From positions 1,550,001 to 1,614,000 of the forward strand of contig JAPEHQ010000005.1 in the NCBI GenBank assembly GCA_027405735.1: DNA of 64,000 nt. Direction: 5' to 3'. A program made the translations under genes and the position numbers. The notes below the pieces were generated by a model, which saw nothing but the letters and a program-made list of their open reading frames with translations, ran no database searches and was not told the DNA's origin. This DNA is from Mucor racemosus (taxonomy: Eukaryota > Mucoromycota > Mucoromycetes > Mucorales > Mucoraceae). Positions 34,076-44,970 of the stretch are shown here, piece after piece (the stretch's first letter is position 1; every line of letters starts with the position of its first letter).

Positions 34076-34944
34076 CGTTACCCATTGAACTAGACACCCT
34101 CCTGAGGTTTACAATTTTATTCCCCGTATTTGTGAACATGCATTTGTCAGTTTTTCGTCTTCATTATTTTGGGAAATGTAGCAACTCAAGCTGTATTTTT
34201 CTTTTTTTGGAAATGATACTAGAGCTCTCCAGAAATTGGTAGTAGACATCATCCGGAAAAAATGCCAATTTTTGATGGAGATATAAACAAAACTCAATGT
34301 TAGTACCTTAATATTAAGCTGTATAACAGAAAAATTGAATATAGATGAATGCAAAGCAATATTTGCCAAAATGGGAGTTAGTATAACATGAGCTACAACG
34401 CACAGAAAAAACTCAAGTGATATTCAACAGATTGTCGGTTTTCGAGGATATTAAACAGCCAATTTTGAAGCGAATTCCATTTCTAACTCACATTGAAATG
34501 TAATTCTTATAAATAGTCTTTTAAACCAAGACCTAGAAGCTCTTGGTTCTTTCTTTTACCATTAGTTTTTCTAGTAATAATAAAGCCTACGTTCTCCATG
34601 ATAAACGTTACTAGTCTTTACTATTATTCTTTCTATAAATAAGATTGTATGTATCCATAAACTCTCACAGGTGTAGTTGCATTTGGAAATTCAATTTTTA
34701 GGAGTAGAAGCACCTATAATTCTTATCACATCATCATCTTCCTCAACTCAATTAATATATAAACCTTCTTTATTTCCTTTTAATAAACGATATCTCTTTA
34801 CTTAATTAAATTTCTAGTTTTATTTATTAACATTAACATATTCTGATAAATCACCGGTAATCATCAATTCTAGCTGAAGCTTTTTTCAAAAACAGTACCC
34901 ATCCATTCAACATTGGCCCGGCCACAGATTTAATCAAATAAAGC
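34076..34944. other. Degenerate, LTR-like sequence
   Basis: No gene. The part from ~34,672 to 34,909 has the shape of an LTR read on the plus strand. It begins TGTAGTTGCATTTGG, has TATATAAACC at ~34,755 and AATAAACG at ~34,780, and ends ATTCAACA. TTGGCCCGGCCAC follows directly and looks like a tRNA primer-binding site. No partner LTR or target duplication is seen, so this stays tentative. Confidence 0.35.
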
Positions 34945-35465
34945 AAGGATTGCAGTGGAATTACATACTAAAAACGCTTGATAAAAATAAAACAACCTAA
35001 ATTCCAAGTGTCGCTCATAAGATATGATGCCACTTGAAATGTGATCAACAATAATAAACAAACGCTTCAATTGAACACAATAACAAATGCATGCTAAAAA
35101 TATGAAATACCCTTTTTGAACCATACATGTCGTGTAGATGATAGCACCCTTGATCACGGCGCAATCAATTACACAAATGACATATATATCAAAACAGGAT
35201 TCTATCCAAATCAATAATGATAATAAACAAAGATATCAATTTAGTCAACTACTCATCTATATCGAAGTTGCACTATCAATATAAATAAGATTCAAGCACA
35301 TAAAAACTACCCCTTAAAAATCAAGGTTACATAAAATAGATATAATAGAAATAAACAAAACAACCATTTCCCAAAAGGTCGATATTGTCACACTTGACAT
35401 ACAATCCCTTATGGTCAATGCTCTATACAATTTACCCCTTAAAATATCAAATCTGTGGATTACAT
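34945..35465 (-). repeat. Dispersed repeat, inverted partner of 58,355-58,880
   Basis: Reverse complement of the region at 58,355-58,880, including the pair of peptide-like frames that look alike (ACVCYCVQLKRLFII and related). The shared frame has no recognisable domain, so I treat it as repeat sequence rather than a gene. Confidence 0.75.
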
Positions 35466-35735
35466 CCATTTAGATCTCCATCTTATCTGGTGTCTAACTT
35501 GAATTACCGCTGGGATAAATCAGGAATCACTTTGATTTGACATGTCTGATTGATACAGCAAGTAATCTTATAACCGAGATGTGGATCCTAGCAAATTATA
35601 ATTATTGACCTGAATCATAAATACACCATTATTCAATATGGCCTGATTTCATTCATGATAAAATCAGGACCTAAAGATATCGGGTAGATTATGGAAATGG
35701 CATGTTCCTATTTGTTCTCATTGATTTATAATATA

Positions 35736-36231
35736 CAGTCGTGATTCGATTTAGTGGACTCATAAATAACGGATTTTCGATTTAATGGACAGTTTGAAAT
35801 CTCCCGTTTTTTTTTTAATAATTTTACTGCCTAAATCCACTGAATCGATTCAGTGGATAGTGGACAATTTTGTTTCTACCAGTCCACTATATTAGTAAAA
35901 TATAAATACTATTGGATAAAACTGTATTTAGCCGGCAATAGCTTGATCTGGTAGCCATGAAATTAGAAGAAATATGGAGAGTAACTAAATCACGTGCCTA
36001 ATTTACCTCAGTTTTTTAATAAATTTCTTGTTATTCACTGTTTAATTCAGTTGCTCGAATATGAAAAGTTTTTATTAAAAATATTGTTTAATACTATAAA
36101 CTAGTAACGCCTTTTTATTCTCATTTTTTGATCCAGTATTACGGAAAATGATTTATTCGATTTAGTGGAAAATTCGATTTAGTGGACACTTTTCTCCCTC
36201 CCAACGATTCCACTAAATCGAATCACGACTG
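35736..36231 (+). mobile_element. 496-bp MITE with TA target duplication (pogo/Tigger-like ends)
   Basis: Perfect terminal inverted repeats begin CAGTCGTGATTCGATTTAGT and run to about 23 bp, flanked by TA on both sides (35,734-35,735 and 36,232-36,233). The word TTTAGTGGA recurs inside each end, giving subterminal repeats that may bind a transposase. No ORF. The CAG start plus TA duplication is typical of pogo/Tigger-type Tc1-mariner elements, so it is presumably mobilised in trans. A second copy lies at 63,524-64,000. Confidence 0.9.
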
Positions 36232-36399
36232 TAGATTAGAAATTGTGTATAAATAGAAGGACATCTTCCTTTCAAAGAAGAGTCAATTAAGTTCTACTTG
36301 CTTGATAATAAAATCCTAACGTTATTTAGTCGAATTCCTATTGTTTTTTTATATTTTTTTCCGTGAATATCTCTACCTGTTCCACAAAATCAATAACAA
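36232..36399. other. LTR-like fragment with TATA and polyA signals
   Basis: Contains GTATAAATAG at ~36,248 and AATAAAATCC at ~36,308, an arrangement seen in short fungal LTRs. No partner or target duplication was identified. Confidence 0.3.
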
Positions 36400-36620
36400 T
36401 GTACTCAAAACTGGAAGATTACTAAATATACATCCATTCAAGTCTGATGGTATCCAAGTTCTCCAAATCACTATAAATACCCTCATACTTTTCAATTATT
36501 TTAACTCTTCAGAAATCTTTTGTAATAAAAACTTTAGCTGATTATAATTGTATTTCTACTGCTTTTATTTTTTATATTTTTTTTATTTTAGTAAATAACA
36601 TCATAATTTACTGCAAGGAT
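36400..36620 (+). repeat. Short dispersed repeat, inverted partner of 57,775-57,995
   Basis: Runs from GTACTCAAAACTGG to TTTACTGCAAGG. It contains CACTATAAATACC and then GTAATAAAAACTTTAG, i.e. TATA and polyadenylation-like signals in LTR order. The same sequence occurs inverted at 57,775-57,995. Its outer end also matches the first bases of the window. Confidence 0.7.
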
Positions 36621-38998
36621 GGTTACTATAGTGATCGTTTTATAAATCTGAGTAATCCAAAAATGGCCAGTTTAAAATTGAGAAAGCGCATTTGAAATGA
36701 AAATAAGTCGAGAAAATACTAAGGTATTGCAATGGTCATTATTAAGTAAAGTCTACTTTATTTTTCATTCTCTATCAGAATACCTAGGTCTTAGATCGTT
36801 GTGAAGACTTTTTTTATTTTTTTATAAATTTTGTGAGAGCACTTTTTCTGTTATAGAGATCCATGAAAGGATGACTGGTATGCAAAGCTAAAACCATAGG
36901 ATAGTACTCATTAACATCTATCTAATGAATTTTATCTCGTGAAAAAATATTGATTTTTCGTCGAGAAAATTGAGATTGAATGATCGATTTTTGGTGATAC
37001 AAAAAGGGATCCATTTTGGACGAGGATATACAAGGGTAAATTTTCGCCGACCAAAAAAAAGGATCAAAAAAACTTAATATCCCCACGAAAAATAGGGCCA
37101 GAGCTACGCATAAATACTCATTCTGTAGATAATTTTGTTGCACATAATTTGAAAATAAAATATTTTAGGGTTACATTTGAATGAAGGGTACTTTTTGATC
37201 AAAAACCGTTAAAATTTGACATCAAATTTACTAGGGATTTTATGAGAAAAATATCTTTAAAAACTACATAGATGGATTTAAAATTAAAAACTGAACCTAA
37301 AACATTTGATACGCTAGTTCAACTTACTATGCATTTTTGTGAGCAATTAAACATACAAGGATTTTTTTGGATTTTTTTGGATTTTTTTTCCATTTGAACA
37401 CTTTTTGGATTCAAGCTCAGTCATATGTGCATATCTGATTATACAATTTTATATGGTGATATTCAAAATCGGAGCGTGCCCCCATTTCAATAGATAATCA
37501 GGAAATAAAAAATGCAAAACTATAATTGAGATGCTATAGAAATACAAGTTTGAACCCTATCCAAGCATTGAAATCGTTCGTTATAGAACAATTGCCAACT
37601 TATTTGAACACCTGCACTCAGAGGACTCCATTATCATGAAACTCTATCTCTTCGACAAAACTACCTGCGAAATTCAGTAAGAACATGAATTGAAGTATTT
37701 GTAATCATTGACTGGCATTTGCTCAAATAATAAATGTTTGAAAAAGCAGATTTCTTAGTGAAAAGCAAGCCAAACTTGAAAAAATGTCAAAAAGTTAACA
37801 ATATAGCACGTTCTTAAAGAGAAAGTTTGAAGACGTAGATGACAATTCTATAATCTTAATAAAATTTGTCCCCAAATATGATTTCAAATGTACAGCAACA
37901 ATCAAATAAAAGAAAGTCGAATATCAGTTCATATTGGATTATGGAAAGAACATCACTGTAAAATGAATTGGGAACTTTGTTTGTAGGCAGCTCATGACTA
38001 AGACATATATTAATAATATTCGGCTAGCTCCAGTATTCGCTCTTTTTTTTTAATACATACCCCCAATTAAAAATAATACTATAACCTACTACTATACACA
38101 TATTGTACCATATTTTGAATTAAAAATGCCATTCTTTAGAATATGTTTACGTTTTTGTTAGTTTTATATGTCTTTTATTTAGAAGTAAACTACTTGATCT
38201 AATACGCGCCCATAAACGTTTAATTCAATCAAATGTAAATAAACTTTATTCATAATAACCTCTTTGAATGTTCGAGATCTTTGGGTGAGTATACAATATG
38301 AAAACGGTTACATAACGCAGGTTCAGATGCATAGACTTGGAAATTTTGTATAAATACATTGAGCGTATTACTAAATAAATAGTATTTCTTGATTTTACGC
38401 CTCAAATTTATTGATAATAATCTGGTAAACCACTGTACGGTTATACAACTTTACATAGAATGAGGAATAAAAACGTATGCACAGATCTAATTATTGAGGC
38501 GTATAATTTAAAAGGCGTAACTACCAGTGTTTGTAAGCAATGATAAACCAAACCTAGATGCGGATGCAAAGCAAGAATGACTAGCTTATTATGTAAGTAT
38601 CACTAATTCATTTAAAGAAAGTAATTAGATCTCATGTACAAATATTACAATCTGTTTATGATCCTTCCCAATATTTATACATATCATATATGTATACTAC
38701 GACCTGAGTACTGGATTTCTGGTACATGCAAGGTGCACTTATATCGCCATGTAATTTCTCAAGGTAACGACCACAATTTCTCCAGATTTTGTATGACAAA
38801 TAGCACTTGTCTAAAGTGGGGCTTTGACCTTGGTATATACGGTATTACACAAAAGATCATTTTCCTAATAAGGTCACCGAAATAATTACACAAAAAGATA
38901 AAATGTTAGAATACGAAATATGTATAAATACAGGATCCATTTGTCAAAAGTATTATTTTATCATCAACATCTTTGTATTCGATACTTCTTATTAAATA
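36621..38998. other. Repeat remnants and promoter of the hydrolase gene
   Basis: 36,930-37,460 is a highly diverged relative of family F2 (recurring GATTTTTCGTCGAG, ACGCTAGTTCAACTTACT). From 37,460 to 38,900 no gene or clear repeat is seen. A TATAAATA box at 38,933-38,940 lies about 60 nt upstream of the ATG at 38,999 and is the likely promoter. Confidence 0.5.
38933..38940 (+). promoter_or_regulatory. TATA box of the YcaC-like hydrolase gene
   Basis: TATAAATA, 59 nt upstream of the start codon, followed by a short A/T/C-rich leader. A clear TATA box with a very short leader suggests strong, focused initiation (inference). Confidence 0.55.
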
Positions 38999-39697
38999 AT
39001 GCGTTTCTCTCTTACTGCTGCTTTTGTTGCTGCTACCGCCTTGATCTCTACTGTCTCTGCTGACTTTTACAATCGTCTCAACGTTGATGATGCTCTCTTC
39101 TTGTTTGTCGATCATCAAACCGGTCTCTTGAACTTGGTCCAAGATTACAACCCTGACACCTATTTGAACAACGTTATGGGTCTCGCTGAATCTGCCAAAT
39201 ATTTCAATATTCCTACCATTTTAACCACTTCTCGTGAAGATGGTCCTAATGGTGTCATGCTCCCTGAGCTCAAGAACTTGTTCCCCAATTCCACTTACAT
39301 TGCTAGACCCGGTCAAATCAATGCCTGGGATGATGAAAGATTTGTAAAGGCTATCAAAAAGACTGGTAGAAAGCAATTGATTATTTCTGGTATTGTTACT
39401 GATGTGTGTGTTACTTTTGTCTCTCTTTCTGCCAAGAAGGCTGGTTATGATGTCTTTGTAGTTACCGATGCTTCCGGCACCTTCTCTGAGGCTGTTCGCG
39501 ATGCTTCTTGGTTAAGAATGCAACAAGGTGGTATTCAACTCATGAACTGGTTTGGCGTTGCTTGTGAATTAGGTCGTGATTGGCGCAAGGATATCAACGG
39601 TATGGCTGCCTTGTTCGCTAAGCGTTTGCCTTCTTATGCTCACATTATGGATTCTTTTGCTGGTGCTCAAGCTGCAGTTAAGGCTTCTTCCTCTTAA
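38999..39697 (+). CDS. Secreted isochorismatase-fold (YcaC-like) hydrolase
   Basis: 232 aa, one exon. Residues 1-21 form a signal peptide (MRFSLTAAFVAATALISTVSA), so the protein probably enters the secretory pathway. The rest is an isochorismatase-like cysteine hydrolase. Asp38 in LFVDHQTG and Cys137 in GIVTDVCVTF are the expected nucleophile pair; I do not assign the lysine. The block PGQINAWDDERFVKAIKK ... TDASGTFSEAVR ... WFGVACELGRDW is characteristic of the bacterial YcaC branch. The substrate is unknown for this branch. The codon choice looks strongly biased (many CTC, GTC, TTC, AAG), like the ribosomal protein gene nearby, suggesting high expression. The lack of introns beside intron-rich neighbours fits an origin by transfer from bacteria. 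Confidence 0.93.
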   Translation: MRFSLTAAFVAATALISTVSADFYNRLNVDDALFLFVDHQTGLLNLVQDYNPDTYLNNVMGLAESAKYFNIPTILTTSREDGPNGVMLPELKNLFPNSTYIARPGQINAWDDERFVKAIKKTGRKQLIISGIVTDVCVTFVSLSAKKAGYDVFVVTDASGTFSEAVRDASWLRMQQGGIQLMNWFGVACELGRDWRKDINGMAALFAKRLPSYAHIMDSFAGAQAAVKASSS

Positions 39698-40008
39698 ATT
39701 ATTACATTATGACCTTGATAGACTTGCTTTTTCATTAAATATAAATAAACTGCTTTATTTTGCCAATATTTAACAGAATCAATTTGATTTTTGGGATTTT
39801 ATTCGAAAGTGTCATGTCCGAAATAGGATCAAAATAAAAAGATAACAATGTGCGTATCATTATATATTATGATCGTTGTAACGACATTAGAAATAAAGGA
39901 ACTGATCTGCTGCATGAGAAATTAACAAAACACCTGCATTCAAGCAGTAAAAAAGTGCTGCATTATTTAAATGCCAAAGCACCTTTCATTTCGCTCTTCT
40001 AATTCAGA
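39698..40008. other. Convergent 3' region between hydrolase and CNOT11
   Basis: Short AT-rich stretch shared by two converging transcripts. AATATAAATAAACTG at ~39,738 may serve the hydrolase mRNA. Confidence 0.5.
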
Positions 40009-41299
40009 TCATTTCAAAGCAGCACTGCTTCCGCTGTTACCTTGCTGATTCAAGAATATTTGCTTTTGAGCTTCATTCGATGCTAAACGAAACAGGTTTG
40101 TAACGCCTTTTAATTTCATGTAACTGACACAAAATGCTTGTATCTCGATAAAATAGTCAATCATTGGAATGATATTCTTCTCCACTAGTGATTGAACAAA
40201 TCTGGCAACCTATATATGATTTGCATTAGGAAACAAGGGCAATCATTGTACTTTATATATTACCTGCTTCACCTGTCGATCTCTTTTGGGCCCTTCCTCT
40301 AATTCGTCGCAAGATCGAATACTTTTAGATATATAATAGTGTAAAAATTCTTGTGATATTTGTATATTGCTAACCAGAATATGATGAACTACTTCCAATG
40401 AGTTGATAGTGACAGGTGCTTCTAGTAATGCTTGTAAATACATGTTGGTAAAGTTTGATCTCAATAGTAAAGGCACCACATTCAATGCAAGAAATTGGTT
40501 CAAATTAATTAAGTTTGGTAATTGCTGTGGTGTAATGGAATTTGTCAAGGGGTAATCTGATAGATTTTCGTTTCGAAGTGTCTAATCATGTGTGAATTTC
40601 TATTTATCCAGTACTGTTTTTTTTATAGTTTTACCTCATTTTCTGCCAATGTCAATATCCGACAGCATGCATCTGATAATAATTGTTTGGTGTGTTCATT
40701 CAAGATGACTATATCTCTAAAGTATAACAAATATACAGCATGAATATAGCGTGCGGGACGAGCGAGGGACAAACTTACGGATCGTCGATTAATCGAGCTA
40801 CTTTTAATCTTAATAAATCAATTAAATTCTGGTTCTTTTCAATAGCTGGTAGTTTACTACTGGGTTCATTATATACTTCTTGTGGTGATGAATCATCGAC
40901 CTGTAGTCAATTTAAGTAAGCTAGTAATAACTGGCAATTGTATACAGCTTACACGGAATAATGTTTCCTCTAAAATACAATATAGAAAATGCTGCTCAAC
41001 AGACATAGGAGGCAATTCTTCCAAAAGTTGTAAGAAAAATGTCAAAAAAGGGTTATTTTCCAAAGGTGCGGTTGCATAGCAACTATATAATACATATAAA
41101 ATGGCCAATCTTGTCGAGGGTACCTAAAACATTATTCAATATTTCTTCATATATTACGTGTTGCTAAGCTTTTTACTTTAGTATTCTCAAAATTCAAGAA
41201 AAGATTACAAGCTGCTGTAAAGCAATCTTGTCGATTAGATTTTTGTTTTGAAATAAATGTTGAATAAATTTCAGAAAATGTTTCTGTTTCTTTTGCCAT
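40009..41299 (-). CDS. CNOT11: CCR4-NOT complex subunit 11
   Basis: Component of the CCR4-NOT deadenylase complex; in animals it binds the CNOT1 N-terminus with CNOT10. Exons (minus): 41,299-41,177, 41,123-40,953, 40,900-40,779, 40,716-40,635, 40,581-40,264, 40,209-40,009, giving 338 aa. Introns are 43-71 nt. The middle has NPFLTFFLQLLEELPPMSVEQHFLYCIL, like the animal MPPEE...HLLT region. The C-terminal ~170 residues match the conserved CNOT11 block: ITPQQLPNLINLNQFLAL ... NSLEVVHHILVS ... FLHYYISKSIRSCDELE ... VARFVQSLVEKNII ... FIEIQAFCVSYMKLKGVTNLFRL. It is shorter than the ~510-aa animal protein, mainly in the linker. Budding yeast lacks a clear version, so its presence here is informative. 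Confidence 0.9.
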
Positions 41300-41430
41300 A
41301 ATAAGGGGTAAAATTGCGTAAGAAAAGACAACAACAAAAAAGAAGGGGATTGAACAAAGCTGAAATTCTTGTTCCTTTATTTACTGTTATCTGGAATATG
41401 ATAGGATGATAAAATCATTAAATTTGCAGA

Positions 41431-43091
41431 TCAAGCCAATACTTGTATACTATTAGCAGTTTGTCTAAGAAGACGACGCTGAATTTTACCAGATGATGTT
41501 CGTGGAAATGAGTCTACAATAATAATACCTGCACGAATTTGCTTTTTTTCAGGTAGTTGGCTATCAGAATATACCTGTAATTCCTTTACAATTTCTTCCA
41601 AATTGTGTTCGCCATCAATTAAAAGAACATAGGCACGAGGGAATTCAGCAGCTACTTCAGGTTGGTAAACACCAATTGCTGCACAATCAGCTACTTTGGG
41701 ATGTTTAATCAAAACTTCTTCGATTTCACCAGGGTAAATTTGCGTACCATAATATTTCATGAGGTCCTTTGAGCGATCACAAAAATAAAAAACGCCATTT
41801 TCGTCACATTTGAACAAATCGCCTGTGTTGAAATAGCCATCTGCATCAGTAATGCTTTCTGATACATTGTAATATCCAGGGGTAAGAGAAGGTCCTTTGA
41901 TCAAAAGTTCACCCATCTGACCTTCAGATACATCTTGTCCATTCTCATCAATTAATCTAGCTGCAAACCCACCATTCAGATAACCAATTCCACCAACTGC
42001 AGAGACCTCAGGAGTTGTAGTAAACAAACCAAGCACTTCTGTCAATCCATACATGTTCAAAACAATTATACCAAGCTCTTTTTTAGCATCTTCAATAACA
42101 GCCTTTTTCAAAACAGCACCACAACTACCAAGTACATTGAGAGAAGAGATGTCGTATTCTCTTGCAATAGGGTCTTTGATCAATGATGATATGACATACG
42201 GCGCACAAGATATATAAGTAGACTTGTATCTCTCAATAGCAGAGCATAAACCACGGAATGAATAATGATTCAAAAGATGATTAGTACATCCATAATACAG
42301 AGATAACAACATTACTGCTATAAGCGATGTAGAGTGATTGAAATCCAGATATGACAAAATCACAGCGTTAGTGTCGACATTCTTTTTAACCATACTGTAA
42401 AGAAGATTGATTTGTGTTCTTATAACTGCTTTCTTTCTACCAGTTGTACCTGAAGTAAAATATAAAACTGCAGCATCGTTTTGCATTTGTTCACTAGTGT
42501 ATTTAAGAGGCTCGGCTTCTTCATCTCCTTTAAGAAGTGTGTCGTCCACTGCACGAATTCCTTGAATATTAGTCTTACCGAAAATAACAATATTTGATTC
42601 AGTAATGCCTGCTATTTTGGCAGCAGCAAGGACTTTATCAATTGTTTCCTCATGAGAAATCAGAAACTTGGCTTGCACTGTCTTCATATCATAAGCAATG
42701 TCTTCAACTGGCGATGTGTAATGTAAAGGTGCAACAATACCTCCTATTCAATGGGTTCAACTTGACAGTTTATTACCATTAAAGGTATACATTTAATAGA
42801 ATACTTACCAGCGCAGATTGTACCATGTAATATCGAGACATAATCCATATGATTAGGGGAGCAGATAGCTACCACATCATTCTTTTGAATATTAAATTCA
42901 CGCTTGAGACCAGCTGCAGCAACTAGTATTTGCTTTTTCAACTGTTCATAAGTGAGAGTCCTGTATGGCGCTTCAATATCAATAAGAATGGGCTTATTTA
43001 AAGGAACATTGTTATCGTTTTTAAATATAGCATGATAGATGCTATCACAAGTAGGAATTGAGGGAACGCTTAATTTGGATGTATATATCAT
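41431..43091 (-). CDS. AMP-forming acyl-CoA synthetase / 4-coumarate-CoA ligase-like
   Basis: Adenylates a carboxylic acid and forms a CoA thioester; substrate not predictable. Two exons (minus): 43,091-42,809 and 42,743-41,431, giving 531 aa. The acceptor is ambiguous: AG at 42,744 gives AGGIVAPL, AG at 42,741 gives AGIVAPL, and both keep frame. I prefer the first because AGG is usual here. Motifs: TSGTTGRKKAVIRT (P-loop, ~245-260), NMYGLTEVLG (~370), YFNTGDLFKCDENGVFYFCD (~440) followed by RSKDLMKYYGTQIYPGEIEE (hinge), and PRTSSGKIQRR with the catalytic lysine near the C-terminus. The end VLA lacks a peroxisomal SKL-type signal. The ATG at 43,091 is the first in frame. A decayed paralogue lies upstream at 43,500-43,840. 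Confidence 0.93.
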
Positions 43092-43499
43092 AATCCTATA
43101 AAGTGAAGGAAAAGCGTACAATCGTTGCTTTCATACATTTATTTATAAATACTTGTTGCGCATGTTTGTTTTGTATAAAATGCACGATGATCTTGCTATT
43201 GCATACGCTTAATGCACTACATATATACACACTTGCTAGAACTACTGTAGGAAATATCCATATATATTAGAAGAGGAGCATTTATTGTGTATGCTCAAGA
43301 TTTACGTTTACTTGTTTAGAACATTGTATAAATCGATTAATAGACGTAGTATATAAATCTACTGGTGTCGATCATTAAGAATGTTGTATACATACGATGT
43401 TTTTTACATATGATACCACAATGATCAGCAATAAACTGATTTTACCTGACTGTATTTAACGATCGGAATCATGTATAAGTTTCAAAATAATATATATAC
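43092..43499. other. 5' flank of the ligase gene
   Basis: AT-rich, with several TGTATAAA/TATATAC words (for example near 43,170 and 43,325) that may serve as TATA elements on either strand. No gene is supported. Confidence 0.45.
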
Positions 43500-43840
43500 T
43501 TTTTTAAAAAAACGCATCTAATGGTACTAGGACGTAGGCATTGAGTATTATCGTATTTCTCACTATCTTTATAGTGATCACAAAACGTAAATACGCCATA
43601 TTTATTATATTCAAACAAATTGACTGTGTGAACATCTGCGAAAGCAAAGGGTCCCTTGACCGGTAGTTTATCCACCTGATCATTCAGTACAGCTTCAAAT
43701 CTTATTACTTATTTTAGCCATTCATATATCCAACTCCTCTTGCAGCAGAAATGCCACAAGCTGCGAAAAACAAATCAAATACCTCGAGTCAGGCACGCTC
43801 ACAATTGGCTTCTGAGCTGAAACAAATAATTGTGCTACTG
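43500..43840 (-). pseudogene. Decayed paralogue of the adjacent acyl-CoA ligase
   Basis: Minus-strand translation gives LEVFDLFFAACGISAARGVG then YMNG and a stop at ~43,810-43,720. This aligns with LTEVLGLFTTTPEVSAVGGI/GYLNG of the intact gene. Further on, LPVKGP (~43,660) and NLFEYNKYGVFTFCDHYKDSEKYDNT (~43,625-43,545) align with LLIKGP and DLFKCDENGVFYFCDRSKDLMKYYGT. Stops, slips and a deletion between the blocks show loss of function. Only the C-terminal part is recognisable. Confidence 0.8.
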
Positions 43841-44970
43841 CCAGAAAATTAGACTTTCTAATATGAAGTAAAAGCAAATGTTAATATTTTTATTACTCTT
43901 GATTTGATTGACGCATTAAAGTATAAACACACATTTTTACTATACAATAGATATCTTTAATAAAGCATATTTCTGCTGAAATTACCAAAAACATGGTATT
44001 TTTAAAGAATTGTTTATGCACTTTTTTTTGCAAAATCTGAAGCTCAAATTGCATCAAAATTATTTCTTGGATCACATTCCTTATTGTTATGTTTTTATCT
44101 CAAATTTTCGGGATGATGAAAGATTTGATGAGGATCGACCTCCCAACCCTTACAAGTATAGGCAAAAATCGACAAAATACTTATAATCGTCATTTTGGCC
44201 CCCAAAATGGGATTTTTTACTATACCCTTCCTAAGCTCAAAATTACCCAAAATTTTGATAGATTTATCTATAAACATTTATTTGGCTTTTAATTATTCAT
44301 AAAATAGGCTTTTGTGCGTAAAACCTTTATTTTTACTTTTGAAAATTGCGCAACTTTTTTGGTAATTTTTTTTTGAATGAGTACTACCATTCGATGCATA
44401 ATTTAGAGATCTACCTACAACAATTAATTAGCTCTGTAGATTTACATAATGGTTTGTGGAGAAATATGCGAAAAAGTGGCGGAAATTTTCAAAAAAGGCA
44501 TTTTTGGACGATCTGGCAACCTGAATTTCATTGGCGTTTGAATACGATTTTAATATTATTGCTAAATGATGTTTCCAGAGTTTAAATCGACTCTTCTAAT
44601 AGTAATGCATTGTCTACGTAAACAAAACAGATATGGAAACATATTTTGTATGCTCTCAATATGTTCTTCGAAGTTTAATTCTGAATAAAAGTGATTAAAG
44701 ATATAATAAAAGCCTTGGAATTTGATTTCTATGATTGGCTGAAAATCGAAATAACCGTGTTTAGGCCAATGAACATTGAATTAAATGCTCCCGGACATGA
44801 TTAGGGAGCCGTCCGGACAAGTTGTATTGTAATGAAGGCCTTTGGGTGTGGAGGAAAGAGGAGGAGGGGGCTGGGAAGAAGCTGTCGCAGAAAAAAAAAA
44901 CAACCATATAGTCAAAGAAAGGTAAATTTTAGTTCTCCCTCTTTTTACTTCGATATCGTCAGACAACACC
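43841..44970. other. Degenerate repeat and RPL11 upstream region
   Basis: 43,900-44,590 contains phrases reminiscent of the dispersed repeats (poly-A/T with AAAATTTTC and GTGGAGAAATAT) but no clear partner in the window. 44,840-44,880 is a GA-rich tract directly upstream of RPL11 that may belong to its promoter. No separate gene is supported. Confidence 0.45.
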
